Assembly: GCA_016707605.1 (NCBI GenBank)
Contig: JADJHJ010000013.1
Location: 143,761-207,760, forward strand
Origin: Candidatus Promineofilum glycogenicum
Lineage (GTDB): Bacteria; Chloroflexota; Anaerolineae; Promineifilales; Promineifilaceae
Reading direction: 5' to 3'
DNA: 64,000 bases
Shown: piece after piece, positions 8,318 through 17,028 of the stretch
Layout: every line of letters begins with the position of its first letter
How positions within the stretch are numbered: the first letter of the stretch is position 1
Made by a program: the position numbers and the translations under genes
The notes under the pieces: model-generated
The model's database searches: none
Told to the model about the DNA's origin: nothing
What the model saw: only the letters and a program-made list of their open reading frames with translations

Positions 8318-9229
8318 ATGATAGCCGGCAAGATGCATCTGGATGAGGTGGACACCAGCGCCGCGCTGGTGGGCCGCTTGCTGGCCGAGCAGTTCCCCCA
8401 GTGGGCCAATCTGCCCATCACCCCCGTGCCATCGGCCGGCACGGACAACGCCCTCTACCGCCTGGGCGACGATCTGGCCGTGCGGTTGCCGCGCATCCAT
8501 TGGGCGGTGGGGCAGGCGGCCAAGGAGGATCACTGGTTGCCGCGGCTGGCCCCGGCGCTGCCGCTGGCCGTGCCCACCGTGCTGGCCCACGGCGCGCCGG
8601 GCGCGGGCTACCCCTACCCGTGGGCCGTCTATCGCTGGCTGGGTGGGGCAAACGCGGCCGAGCAGCCCCCGGCCGACATGCGCCGGGCGGCGCTCGATTT
8701 GGCCCGCTTCCTGCTGGCCCTGCAACGGTTGGACACCAGCGGCGGGCCGGCGGCGATTGACCACGGTCTGCGCGGCGCGCCGCTGGCCGGGCGCGACGCG
8801 GCCACGCGCCAGGCCATTGCCGCCCTGGACGGCGCCATCGACGCCAACGCGGCCACGGCCGTCTGGGAAGAAGCGTTGCGCGCCGGGGAGTGGGATCGGC
8901 CGCCGCGCTGGTTCCACGGCGATCTGCTGCCGGGCAACCTGCTCGTGGCCGGCGGCCGGTTGAGCGCGGTCATCGACTGGAACGGGCTGGGCGTGGGCGA
9001 CCCGGCCTGCGACCTGGTCATCGCCTGGGCGCTCTTTGCCGGGGAGAGCCGCGCTGCTTTCCGCGTCGCGCTGGGGGTGGACGACGCCATGTGGGCGCGC
9101 GGACGCGGCCACGCCCTGTCGCAGGCGCTCATCTTCATTCCCTATTACCGGCACACCAACCCGCTGGGCGTGGCCTACCACCGGCGCACGCTCGACGCGG
9201 TGTTGGCGGACTATCGCGCCGAGGAGTGA
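8318..9229 (+). CDS. Aminoglycoside phosphotransferase (APH)-family kinase
   Basis: A 303-residue kinase-like protein. The catalytic loop WFHGDLLPGNLLV contains the APH HGD-x(4)-N motif, and the metal-binding aspartate lies in AVIDWNGLGVGDPACD. The N-terminal lobe has DNALYRLGDDLAVRLPR for ATP binding. The family phosphorylates hydroxyls of small molecules (aminoglycosides, homoserine, choline and others); this subgroup is widespread in environmental bacteria and need not confer antibiotic resistance. An in-frame ATG lies five codons downstream of the chosen start. Confidence 0.85.
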   Translation: MIAGKMHLDEVDTSAALVGRLLAEQFPQWANLPITPVPSAGTDNALYRLGDDLAVRLPRIHWAVGQAAKEDHWLPRLAPALPLAVPTVLAHGAPGAGYPYPWAVYRWLGGANAAEQPPADMRRAALDLARFLLALQRLDTSGGPAAIDHGLRGAPLAGRDAATRQAIAALDGAIDANAATAVWEEALRAGEWDRPPRWFHGDLLPGNLLVAGGRLSAVIDWNGLGVGDPACDLVIAWALFAGESRAAFRVALGVDDAMWARGRGHALSQALIFIPYYRHTNPLGVAYHRRTLDAVLADYRAEE

Positions 9230-9348
9230 AGGTGGCGAGTAGCGCGCGGGTGTGCTAAATTGGCCTGAAGGCGGCGGTCGGCTTCGGCGTTGACCTGCGT
9301 ACCCACGACCCCGCTCGTACCTGGGAGAGCGGTTACGCGGAGAACTAG

Positions 9349-10140
9349 ATGGATACGTTCCAGATCATGACCTTCAACATCCGCTATGGCCAGGCCGACG
9401 ACGGCCCGCAGCGTTGGGAGGCGCGCCGCGAACTGGTCATTGAGCGCATTCGCGCCGCCGACCCCGACCTGCTGGCCTTGCAGGAGTGCCGCGACGACGC
9501 GCAGGCCGCCTACGTCCGTGCCGCCCTGCCTGACTACGACTTCTACGGCGTGCCCCGCGGCGGTGACGGGCCGACGGCGCTGGAGATGGCCCCCATCCTG
9601 GTGCGGCGCGCGGCCTTCGATATCGTTCGTCAGGGCTGCTTCTGGCTCAGCGACACGCCGGAGTTCGTCGGCAGCGTCGGCTGGGACGCCATGTTCCCGC
9701 GCACGGCCACCTGGGTCGAACTGCGCCACCGGCCGAGCGGCGGCGCGCTGGCCTTCCTCAACACCCACTTCGACCTGCTGCCACAGGCCATCGTCGACTC
9801 CGCCCGCTTGCTGCGCGGCTGGGCGGAGCGGACGGCGGCGCGGCTGCCACTTATCATCTGCGGCGACTTCAACGCCGACAAAGCCTCGGCCGCCTACGAG
9901 ATGCTGGCCGACGGCCACACGCTGGCCGACGCCTGGGGGCAGGCCAACCCGCCCGGCGCGGACGAGACAACCTTCCACGGCTTTGGCCAGCCGGGCGTGG
10001 CTACGGCCATTGACTGGGTGCTGGTTTCGCCGGCGCTGGCGGTCGCGGCGGCAACAATTGACCGGACGCAACGGGCCGGCCTCTATCCGTCCGACCACTT
10101 CCCGGTGGTTGTGACCTTGCGGCTGCCCGTTGCTCCCTAG
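9349..10140 (+). CDS. Endonuclease/exonuclease/phosphatase-fold hydrolase
   Basis: A 263-residue metal-dependent hydrolase of the exonuclease III/DNase I fold. Diagnostic motifs are MTFNIRYG (Asn), DLLALQECR (catalytic Glu), LAFLNTHFD (His), LIICGDFNADK (Asp and Asn) and SDHFPVVV (final Asp-His pair). There is no signal peptide, so it is probably cytosolic. Stand-alone proteins of this kind act on phosphodiesters or phosphomonoesters; sequence alone does not separate nuclease from lipid or sugar phosphatase. Confidence 0.85.
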   Translation: MDTFQIMTFNIRYGQADDGPQRWEARRELVIERIRAADPDLLALQECRDDAQAAYVRAALPDYDFYGVPRGGDGPTALEMAPILVRRAAFDIVRQGCFWLSDTPEFVGSVGWDAMFPRTATWVELRHRPSGGALAFLNTHFDLLPQAIVDSARLLRGWAERTAARLPLIICGDFNADKASAAYEMLADGHTLADAWGQANPPGADETTFHGFGQPGVATAIDWVLVSPALAVAAATIDRTQRAGLYPSDHFPVVVTLRLPVAP

Positions 10141-10156
10141 CCGTGCTGTTCATACT

Positions 10157-10202
10157 CTTCTGACACCTTCTTCACACTTCCTGAACTTCCTTGCCCTATA
10201 AC
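10157..10202 (+). promoter_or_regulatory. Promoter with three 11-bp direct repeats, shared by both Cthe_2159 genes
   Basis: Three consecutive 11-bp units (10159-10169, 10170-10180, 10181-10191), each with an AC at the same place, end five bases before a TATAAC -10 box. Almost the same 45 bp precede the second paralog at 14894-14938. Direct repeats at 11-bp spacing in place of a -35 box are the usual site form for OmpR/PhoB-type activators; the actual regulator is inferred. Confidence 0.6.
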
Positions 10203-10328
10203 GGAAGAGCGATCGACCGATCGCCGCGTCTACCGCGGCGCGGCGTGGACCCTGCCGCGTCGCGCCGTCGGCCGCGCTTGTCCAACCGGCCCGATGGGCG
10301 GGCTTCCCAGCCCTATAGGTGCAAAAGC

Positions 10329-12038
10329 ATGATCAAAAAAGCGATGCGAGTTGTGTTCCTGGGCGTCCTGGCCTTGCTGGCCCTGGGCGTCTTTACCAGC
10401 GGAAGGGCCTTGGCCAGCGAGAGCCGCGCCGACGACGCGCCCTACACCGTGCGGCTGCCGTTCGTCGTCACCGGCACGGCCGGCACGGCGGGTGAGACGA
10501 CGATCACGTTGAACGGCGACAGCATCGCCGTCAGCGGCAGCGGCGTGACGGTCGAGGGCACAGTGGCTACCATCACCGCCGCCGGCCACTATATCGTCAG
10601 CGGTACACTGAATGATGGGCAATTGCTCGTCGACACCGAGGACGAAGAAATGGTGCAGCTCACCCTCATCGGCGTGGACATCACCAGCGCCACGAGCGCA
10701 CCGCTGGCCATCCTGAGCGCCGAGGAGACGATCATTACCCTGGCCGAAGGGAGCGACAACACCCTGACCGACGCCGCGACCTACGTCTTCCCCGACGCGG
10801 AGACGGACGAACCCAACGCGGCCCTATTCAGCAACGATGACCTGACCATCGGCGGCGGCGGGTCGCTGACCGTGGTCGGCAACTACAACGACGCCATCTC
10901 GACCGACGACAGCCTGACCATCAGCGGCGGCGTGATAACCGTCAGCGCCGTGGATGACGGCCTCCGCGGCAAGGATGCGCTGGTCATCAGCGGCGGCGAC
11001 ATCACCGTTGAAGCCGGCGGCGACGGCCTGAAGTCCGACAACGAAGACGACACAACCCTGGGCACAATTGCCATCAGCGGCGGGGTGTTCGACATCACCG
11101 CCGCCGGCGATGGCATCGCCGCCGAGACGACGGTGACGATCAGCGGCGGCGACTTTGCCCTGCTCACCGGCGGCGGTAGCGGCGCGACGCTGGCCGACGA
11201 CGTCTCGGCCAAGGGCATCAAGGGGCTGGTCAGCGTCACGATCGAAGGCGGAACGTTCAACGTCAACGCCGCCGACGACGCCGTTCACTCCAACAATGCC
11301 ATCACCATCAGCGGCGGCGCGCTGACGCTGGCCACCGGCGACGACGCCATCCACGCTGACGCGGCGATCACCATTGACGACGGCACAATCGACATTACCG
11401 AATCGGTGGAGGGCATCGAGAGCATCCTGATCACCATCAACGGCGGCGCGATCCACATCGTCGCCAGCGACGACGGCATCAACGTGGCCGGCGACGTGGC
11501 CGGGGCGTACCACCTCTACCTCCACGGCGGACGCATCGTTATCGACGCCGGCGGCGACGGCATCGACGCCAACGGCTCAATCACGATGACCGATGGCGTC
11601 GTCCTCGTCCACGGGCCGACCAACCAGGGCAATGGGGCCATCGACTATGACGGGACGTTCAACGTTAGCGGCGGCCTGCTCGTCGCCGCCGGCAGCGCGG
11701 GCATGGCCCAGGCCCCCAGCGCCACCTCGACGCAGAACTCGGTGCTGATTCGCTTCAACGGCGCGCAAGCGGCGGGCGCACTGGTGCACATCCAGAACAG
11801 TGCCGGCGAGGATGTGCTGACCTTTGCCCCGGCGAAGGGGTATCAGTCGCTGGTGTTCTCCTCGGCCGAGCTTGTGCTGGGCAGCGCCTACACCGTCTAC
11901 CTGGGCGGCAGTTCGACCGGCACGGTCAGCGACGGTCTCTATAGCGGTGGCAGCTATACACCTGGCATGGTGTATGCCAACTTTACGGTGAATAGCTCGG
12001 TCACGGTTGTCGGCGGCGGCGGGCCGCCGGGGCCGTAG
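10329..12038 (+). CDS. Secreted Cthe_2159-family carbohydrate-binding beta-helix protein
   Basis: A 569-residue secreted protein. It opens with a signal peptide (basic MIKKAMR, hydrophobic core, cut near GRALAS). The rest is a Cthe_2159-type right-handed beta-helix with many short rungs of the form ISGG-x-ITV and recurrent DDG or DDAIH turns. The founding member, from Clostridium thermocellum, binds acidic polysaccharides such as polygalacturonate with calcium; the same role is inferred here. The open frame extends 46 codons upstream across the promoter, so the ATG at 10329 is chosen. The paralog at 15043 is very similar over the whole helix. Confidence 0.82.
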   Translation: MIKKAMRVVFLGVLALLALGVFTSGRALASESRADDAPYTVRLPFVVTGTAGTAGETTITLNGDSIAVSGSGVTVEGTVATITAAGHYIVSGTLNDGQLLVDTEDEEMVQLTLIGVDITSATSAPLAILSAEETIITLAEGSDNTLTDAATYVFPDAETDEPNAALFSNDDLTIGGGGSLTVVGNYNDAISTDDSLTISGGVITVSAVDDGLRGKDALVISGGDITVEAGGDGLKSDNEDDTTLGTIAISGGVFDITAAGDGIAAETTVTISGGDFALLTGGGSGATLADDVSAKGIKGLVSVTIEGGTFNVNAADDAVHSNNAITISGGALTLATGDDAIHADAAITIDDGTIDITESVEGIESILITINGGAIHIVASDDGINVAGDVAGAYHLYLHGGRIVIDAGGDGIDANGSITMTDGVVLVHGPTNQGNGAIDYDGTFNVSGGLLVAAGSAGMAQAPSATSTQNSVLIRFNGAQAAGALVHIQNSAGEDVLTFAPAKGYQSLVFSSAELVLGSAYTVYLGGSSTGTVSDGLYSGGSYTPGMVYANFTVNSSVTVVGGGGPPGP

Positions 12039-12103
12039 CTGGCTGCGCGTCCTACGACCTGACAGGTGGGTGGCCAGGTGTTCCTTGATGGGGGAAACCG
12101 GGA

Positions 12104-12123
12104 CACAGGATAAGAATCCTGTG
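12104..12123 (+). repeat. CACAGGAT-AAGA-ATCCTGTG palindrome (family G)
   Basis: An 8-bp-arm palindrome in the 220-bp gap before the YciI gene. The same unit occurs twice, back to back, in the larger hairpin at 38961-39014. No gene is seen in the rest of this gap. Confidence 0.8.
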
Positions 12124-12258
12124 CCACAGGAAGAGGTGGGCGGCCCCTTTGTCAAGGCTCTACTAAGCCGTATCCGGGTTCAGTCGTCAAAATGGATCAC
12201 CTGGCCTTCGATTATGGTATAGTTTTCGCAGATATCGCCATCGTGGAGGTACAAGCCT

Positions 12259-12564
12259 ATGCACTACCTGCTCTTTTACGACTATGCAGCGGACTACCTG
12301 GAGCGGCGCGGCGCGTTGCGCGGCGAGCACCTGGCGCTGGCCTGGGCGGCGCAGGAGCGCGGCGAGTTGCTGCTGGCCGGCGTGCTGACCGACCCGATTG
12401 ACGCGGCGGTGTTCTTCTTTCAGGGCGACTCGGCCGAGGGGGTCGAGCGTTTCGTCGCCGCTGACCCCTACGTGCGCGAGGGGTTGGTCGTCGCCTGGCG
12501 CGTGCGGCGCTGGGATACGGTGGTGGGCGAGGGCGCGGCCAACCCGATTAAAGCAGCGCACTAA
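12259..12564 (+). CDS. YciI-like (YCII) protein
   Basis: A 101-residue YCII-domain protein. MHYLLFYDYAADYLERRG at the start, the RGEHLALAW helix and SAEGVERFVAADPYVREGLV are the standard family elements; the conserved His and the Asp in FVAADPY form the putative active site. GGAGG precedes the ATG. The ferredoxin-like fold resembles muconolactone isomerase, but the physiological substrate is unknown. Confidence 0.85.
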   Translation: MHYLLFYDYAADYLERRGALRGEHLALAWAAQERGELLLAGVLTDPIDAAVFFFQGDSAEGVERFVAADPYVREGLVVAWRVRRWDTVVGEGAANPIKAAH

Positions 12565-12627
12565 GTTCGTGAAGCCATCAAGTGTCCGGTGATCGGCGGG
12601 CTAACGCCGGAACCGACGGAGGAGTAA

Positions 12628-13116
12628 ATGGCTCTGAAAGCGCTTGTTATCTACGACTCCCAGTTCGGCAACACGGAGCGGATCGCCTGGGCCATTCGCG
12701 ACGCGCTGAGCGCCAAGGCCGAGACGCGACTGGTGCGGGCCAGCAACGTCGCCCCGCGCGATCTGTCGGCCGTGGACGTGCTCATCGTCGGTTCGCCCAC
12801 GCAGCGCTTCCACGCTACCGAACCTATCGACCGCTTGTTGAAGGGCGTTTCGTTGCGCGGCGTTAATGCCGCGGCCTTCGACACGCGCTTCGACATGGAC
12901 GAGGTCGACTCGCGCGCCCTACGGCTGGCGGTCAAGGTTGCCGGCGACTCGGCCGCCTACGCCGCGCCGCGCATCTCGGCCGCGCTGGAGAAGGTGGGCG
13001 CGACTATCGTCGCCCCGCCGGAAGGGTTCATCGTCAACGGCACTGAAGGGCCGTTGAAAGATGGCGAAATCCAGCGCGCTGGGGAGTGGGCCAAAGGGAT
13101 CCTGGCCGTTCTGTAG
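12628..13116 (+). CDS. Flavodoxin-family protein
   Basis: A 162-residue flavodoxin-like protein that should bind FMN. The phosphate-binding loop is VIYDSQFGNTERIA, and the second FMN loop is VLIVGSPTQRF. The size and lack of other domains suggest an electron carrier or a quinone/azo reductase rather than a fused redox enzyme. GGAGGAG precedes the start. No obvious redox partner lies next to it. Confidence 0.82.
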   Translation: MALKALVIYDSQFGNTERIAWAIRDALSAKAETRLVRASNVAPRDLSAVDVLIVGSPTQRFHATEPIDRLLKGVSLRGVNAAAFDTRFDMDEVDSRALRLAVKVAGDSAAYAAPRISAALEKVGATIVAPPEGFIVNGTEGPLKDGEIQRAGEWAKGILAVL

Positions 13117-13164
13117 CGCAAAGTCTGACCTGACAGGTGGGGAAAGTCCAGGGTTGGCCGCCAC

Positions 13165-13770
13165 CTATGGTCGATGGTCCCGGGCGCGTTTCTGCCCGGC
13201 CGGGCAATAGGCGTCGATTAAGCTCCGCGCCGCGTCGGCCAGATGCTCGGCCGGGTTGCCCGCGCCGCCGTTGTAGAGCCGGGCCGCGGCATAAGCTCCG
13301 TCCATCAGCAAGTGTAGCGCCGCGGCCAGCGCCTCCGGCTGCGTCGCCCCGGCCTCGGTCGCCAGTTGGCGGAAGCGCGCCCGCACACCAGCCTTGTGCT
13401 CCAGGGCCACGCGGTGGCCGGGGTGGTCGGTCTCCGGGTACTCGGTGGCCACGTTGAGGAAGGGGCAGCCGTAGCAGGCCGGCGTCAGCGCATACTCCTG
13501 GAGGGCGGCGAAGAAGGCCAGCAGCTTGTCGCGCGCCGTCGTCGCGCCGGCGGTGATCTGCTCGAACCCGGCCCAGAACTCCTCGTCGCTGTCGCGCAGA
13601 TAGGCCACGATCAGGTCGTCCTTCGATGGGTAGTGGCGGTAGAGGGTCATCTTGCCGATGCCCGACGCGGCGGCGATGGTGTCCACGCCTGTGGCGCGAT
13701 AACCGTGGCGGTAGAAGAGGTCGGCCGCCGTCTGGAAGAGTCGTTCCCTGGCTGTCGATTCGCCTTTCAT
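13165..13770 (-). CDS. TetR-family transcriptional repressor
   Basis: A 201-residue TetR regulator. The N-terminal helix-turn-helix reads ADLFYRHGYRATGVDTIA then GIGKMTLYRHYPSKDDLI; the C-terminal ligand-binding region has two cysteines (ACYGCPFLNVATEYP) found in a large subgroup that often controls oxidoreductases. The open frame runs 78 codons further upstream through the operators, so the ATG ending at 13770 is preferred. It is divergent from the aldo-keto reductase gene, and two matching operators lie between them. Confidence 0.88.
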   Translation of the reverse strand: MKGESTARERLFQTAADLFYRHGYRATGVDTIAAASGIGKMTLYRHYPSKDDLIVAYLRDSDEEFWAGFEQITAGATTARDKLLAFFAALQEYALTPACYGCPFLNVATEYPETDHPGHRVALEHKAGVRARFRQLATEAGATQPEALAAALHLLMDGAYAAARLYNGGAGNPAEHLADAARSLIDAYCPAGQKRARDHRP

Positions 13771-13782
13771 CCCATTTGCCTC

Positions 13783-13840
13783 TTGACACGATACAGGTCT
13801 GTATTGTATCATGCTGCTTGACGATACAAGTCTGTATCGT
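13783..13840. promoter_or_regulatory. Divergent promoter region with two TetR operators
   Basis: Two dyads of the form ATACA-RGTC-TGTAT are present, centred at about 13797.5 and 13830.5, that is 33 bp or three helical turns apart. The second has perfect 7-bp arms (CGATACA/TGTATCG). A TTGACA (13783) with TATCAT 18 bp later overlaps the first operator in the direction of the reductase gene. The layout predicts co-repression of both divergent genes by the TetR protein. Confidence 0.7.
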
Positions 13841-13894
13841 ACACGAAATGACAGCGAAATGCAATCGCCAATTGGCGGTGAGGAGAAGTGCGAA

Positions 13895-14938
13895 ATGGAC
13901 GGTATGCAGCCTTTGGGTCGGAGCGAGTTAGTCGTGCCCCGGCTGGGGTTGGGCGTGATGACCTGGGGCGAGGCGACAGGCCTTTCCCGCTTCCACCCGG
14001 CCAAGATGGCCTATGGCGGCGCGGAGGGGCGGGACGAAGAGCGGCGGGCCTTCGAGACGAGTCTGGCGGCGGGCGTGACCCTGTTCGACACGGCGGCCAT
14101 GTACAGCGGCGGCGCGTCGGAGCGGCGGCTGGGCGAGTTGAGCCGCGACACGCCGGCGCTCATTGCCACCAAGTTCCCCGGTTCCATGCGCGCCCGGGCC
14201 GAGGACATGCCGGCCGAGTTGGACGCCAGCCTGAAGCGCCTCGGCCGCCAGTCGGTCGATCTCTACCAGCACCACTTCCCCTCCAACCGGGTGGACATCC
14301 CGCGCCTGATGAACCTGATGGCCGACGCCGTGGCCGCCGGCAAGGTGCGCGCCGTGGGCGTCAGCAACTACTCGGCCGAGCAGTTGCGCCTGGCCCACCG
14401 CGTGCTGGCCGAGCGCGGCGTGGCGCTGGCCTCCAACCAGGTCGAGTACTCGCTGCTGCACCGCCAGCCGGAGACGAACGGCGTGCTCGACGCCTGCCGC
14501 GAGCTGGGCGTGACGCTCATCGCCTATACGCCGCTGGCCGGCGGGGCGCTGACCGGCAAGTACGCCGCCGGCGACCGGCCCAAAGGGCTACGGCGCTTCA
14601 TGATGAAGCAGTTCCGCCGCGGCGGGCTGGAGGCGGTCGCGCCGGTTGTGGCCCTGCTGCGCGAGATCGGCGCGGCCCACGACGCCAAACCGGCCCAGGT
14701 GGCCATCCGCTGGTTGATGGAGAACGAGTGCGTGCTGCCCATCCCCGGCGCGAAGAACGGGCGGCAGGCGGCCGACAATGCCGGGGCGCTGGCCTTCCGC
14801 CTGTCGCCGGGCGAGGTCGAGGCACTCGACCGGGCGACCGTCGCCTGGCGGGGGTCTGGCGGCCCCCCTCGGCCTACGGGCGACTTTGCACACCTTCTGA
14901 CACCTTCTTCACAATTTCTGAACACCCTTGCCCTATAA
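13895..14938 (+). CDS. Aldo/keto reductase
   Basis: A 347-residue aldo/keto reductase with a TIM-barrel fold. GVTLFDTAAMYSGGASE carries the catalytic Asp and Tyr; IATKFPG (Lys), DLYQHHFPS (His site) and the NADPH-binding PIPGAKNGRQAADN follow. The ATG at 13895 has GAGGAG upstream; earlier in-frame codons run through the operators. The last 19 codons after the normal family end read through the promoter of the next gene, so the authentic C-terminus may have been lost or extended. Control by the divergent TetR is inferred. Confidence 0.87.
   Translation: MDGMQPLGRSELVVPRLGLGVMTWGEATGLSRFHPAKMAYGGAEGRDEERRAFETSLAAGVTLFDTAAMYSGGASERRLGELSRDTPALIATKFPGSMRARAEDMPAELDASLKRLGRQSVDLYQHHFPSNRVDIPRLMNLMADAVAAGKVRAVGVSNYSAEQLRLAHRVLAERGVALASNQVEYSLLHRQPETNGVLDACRELGVTLIAYTPLAGGALTGKYAAGDRPKGLRRFMMKQFRRGGLEAVAPVVALLREIGAAHDAKPAQVAIRWLMENECVLPIPGAKNGRQAADNAGALAFRLSPGEVEALDRATVAWRGSGGPPRPTGDFAHLLTPSSQFLNTLAL
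14894..14938 (+). promoter_or_regulatory. Promoter of the second Cthe_2159 gene, copy of the element at 10157
   Basis: The same three 11-bp repeats and CCCTATAA -10 region as upstream of the first paralog, with about five differences in 45 bp. It lies inside the 3' end of the aldo-keto reductase reading frame. The identical architecture suggests that promoter and gene were duplicated together and are co-regulated. Confidence 0.6.
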
Positions 14939-15042
14939 ATCAGATAACGGACAAACGGACGAGGCGACGCGAACGAAGCGTTCGTCCGGCCGCCGTGGAA
15001 ACTGATTATTCACCGGTCACCGACCGGAAGAGGTGCAAGGTC

Positions 15043-16941
15043 ATGATTAGGAAGAGATTCATTATTATTCTGATGTCCGTCCTGATGCTGCTGGCCCTGG
15101 TGGCGTGCAGCGGGGCGACAACTGTCGAAGTGGGCAGCGAAACCATTAGCGCGGTCGTTGCCGGCAGCGACACGGCCGCCGGCGACACTGTGGCCGTCAG
15201 CGAAGTAGTGGCTACGGCCCCGGCCAGCGCCGCCGCAGCGTTGGCCGAGACGGCAGCCACGCAAGAGCCGGCCGCGACTGCCGCTGTGGCCGACGCCGCC
15301 GCGGTCGTGGCCGACAACTCGGCTGTGGCCATCACCCTGAGCGGCGACGCCATCGCCGCCGACGGCGCGGGCGTCACCGTGAACGGCACAGTGGCGACCA
15401 TCACCGCCGCCGGAACCTACACCATCAGCGGCGCGCTGAGCGACGGGCAGATCGTGGTCGATACCGAGGACGAGGCCGTCGTGACGCTCGTCCTGAACGG
15501 CGTGGACATCAGCAACTCGACCACCGCGCCGATCGCCATCCTCAATGCCGAGGACGCGGTCATCGTGCTGGCCGACAACACGGCCAACAACGTCACCGAC
15601 GCCGCCAGCTACGTCTTCCCCAGCGCGGAGGAGGACGAGCCGAACGCGGCCATCTTCAGCAACGCCGGCCTGACCATCAGCGGCAACGGGTCGCTGACCG
15701 TGACCGGCAACTACAACGACGCCATCTCCAGCGACGACACGCTGGTCATCACCAGCGGCACAATCACCGTCAACGCCGTTGACGACGGTCTGCGCGGCAA
15801 GGACACCCTGCTCATTCAGGGCGGGACGATCAACGTGGTCGCCACGGGCGACGGCCTGAAGTCCGACAACGAGGACGACGCGACGCTCGGTTACGTGGCC
15901 ATTGAGGGTGGGGTCATCAACGTGGCCGCCCAGGGCGACGCCATTGCCGCCCAGACCGACGTGCTCATCACCGGTGGCGAGTTCAACCTGAGCGCCGGCG
16001 GCGGCAGCGGGGCGCAGATCGCCGAGGACGCTTCCGCCAAGGGCATCAAGGGGCTGGCCAACGTGCTCATCGACAACGGCACGTTCGTCATCGATTCGGC
16101 CGACGACGCCATCCACTCCAACGGCAACATCACCATCAACGGCGGCACGTTCACCCTGAGCACCGGCGACGACGGCCTGCACGCCGACGTCACGCTGACC
16201 ATCAACGGCGGCAGCATCACCATCCCCACGTCCTACGAAGGGCTGGAGAGCGCCGTCATCACGCTCAACGCCGGCGACATCAACGTCACCGCCAGCGACG
16301 ACGGCATCAACGTGGCCGGCGGCGTGGATGGTTCGGGCCAGATGGCCGGGCCGGGGCGCGGCGGGCGCGGCCAGGGCGGGCCGGGGGCGCAGACGGGTGA
16401 GGTAACTACCTATTCCGGTAGCTACTACCTCACCATCAACGGCGGCACCATCCTTGTCAACGCCCAGGGCGACGGCCTGGACGCCAACGGGGCCATCGAG
16501 ATGACCGGCGGCGTCGTCGTGGTCAACGGCCCGACGGAGTCGATGAACGGCGCGCTGGACTATGACGGCACGTTCAACATCAGCGGCGGCACGCTCATCG
16601 CCGTGGGCAGCAGCGGCATGGCCCAGGCCCCGTCGAGCGGCTCCACGCAAAGCGCGGTGCTGATGAACGTCAGCGGCCAGTCGGCGGGCACGCTCATCAA
16701 CCTGCAAAGCGCGGCCGGCGAGAGCGTGCTGACCTTCGCCCCGGCCAAGTCGTACGCCTCCATCCTCTTCTCCTCGCCCGACCTGGCGCAGGGGACGACC
16801 TACACGCTCAACCTGGGCGGCAGCGCCACCGGCACGTCGGTCGGCGGCCTGTACACCGACGGGACGTACTCCGGCGGCACGGAGTACGGCGGCTTCACGC
16901 AGTCGAGCGTCGTGACGATGCTCGGCGGCCAAAGCCGGTAG
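15043..16941 (+). CDS. Cthe_2159-family carbohydrate-binding lipoprotein
   Basis: A 632-residue paralog of the protein at 10329, made as a lipoprotein: MIRKRFIIILMSVLMLL followed by the lipobox LVAC. Residues about 30-95 form an Ala/Val/Thr-rich linker, then comes the same beta-helix with ISGG, INGG and DDG repeats. A Gly/Arg/Gln-rich insert near residues 430-450 (GPGRGGRGQGGPGAQTG) is missing from the first paralog. The open frame begins over 1 kb upstream, but only the ATG at 15043 gives a signal sequence. Membrane anchoring of one copy and release of the other suggests different cell-surface roles. Confidence 0.82.
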   Translation: MIRKRFIIILMSVLMLLALVACSGATTVEVGSETISAVVAGSDTAAGDTVAVSEVVATAPASAAAALAETAATQEPAATAAVADAAAVVADNSAVAITLSGDAIAADGAGVTVNGTVATITAAGTYTISGALSDGQIVVDTEDEAVVTLVLNGVDISNSTTAPIAILNAEDAVIVLADNTANNVTDAASYVFPSAEEDEPNAAIFSNAGLTISGNGSLTVTGNYNDAISSDDTLVITSGTITVNAVDDGLRGKDTLLIQGGTINVVATGDGLKSDNEDDATLGYVAIEGGVINVAAQGDAIAAQTDVLITGGEFNLSAGGGSGAQIAEDASAKGIKGLANVLIDNGTFVIDSADDAIHSNGNITINGGTFTLSTGDDGLHADVTLTINGGSITIPTSYEGLESAVITLNAGDINVTASDDGINVAGGVDGSGQMAGPGRGGRGQGGPGAQTGEVTTYSGSYYLTINGGTILVNAQGDGLDANGAIEMTGGVVVVNGPTESMNGALDYDGTFNISGGTLIAVGSSGMAQAPSSGSTQSAVLMNVSGQSAGTLINLQSAAGESVLTFAPAKSYASILFSSPDLAQGTTYTLNLGGSATGTSVGGLYTDGTYSGGTEYGGFTQSSVVTMLGGQSR

Positions 16942-16949
16942 TCACTTCC

Positions 16950-16978
16950 GTAGGGGCGGGTCTCAGACCCGCCCCTAC
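16950..16978 (+). repeat. Family A palindrome, single copy
   Basis: A full 29-bp copy of the GGGGCGGGTCTCAGACCCGCCCC palindrome nine bases after the lipoprotein stop, where it may also serve as a transcript end. Confidence 0.9.
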
Positions 16979-16994
16979 CACAATCGCCATCCTC

Positions 16995-17028
16995 CCGGGG
17001 TGGTCGGGGCTTGCTCCGACCACCCCGG
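16995..17028 (+). repeat. CCGGGGTGGTCGG hairpin
   Basis: 13-bp perfect arms around an 8-nt loop, a second hairpin in the 307-bp gap before the VCBS gene. The rest of that gap holds no convincing gene; a TATGAT at about 17074 might be a -10 box, but no good -35 box is seen. Confidence 0.8.

Noticed and set aside
8318..9229. The APH-family gene as an antibiotic-resistance gene
   Set aside because: The fold is shared with many metabolic kinases, and no mobile or resistance context is present.
13888..15042. A long N-terminal extension of the second beta-helix lipoprotein
   Set aside because: The frame is open, but the region is the aldo-keto reductase gene in another frame; the lipoprotein signal at 15043 marks the real start.
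15010..16932. A 640-codon open frame on the minus strand opposite the second beta-helix lipoprotein
   Set aside because: It is antisense to a clearly coding gene, has repetitive His/Gly/Asp-rich sequence and no recognisable domain; it arises from GC-rich repetitive coding DNA.
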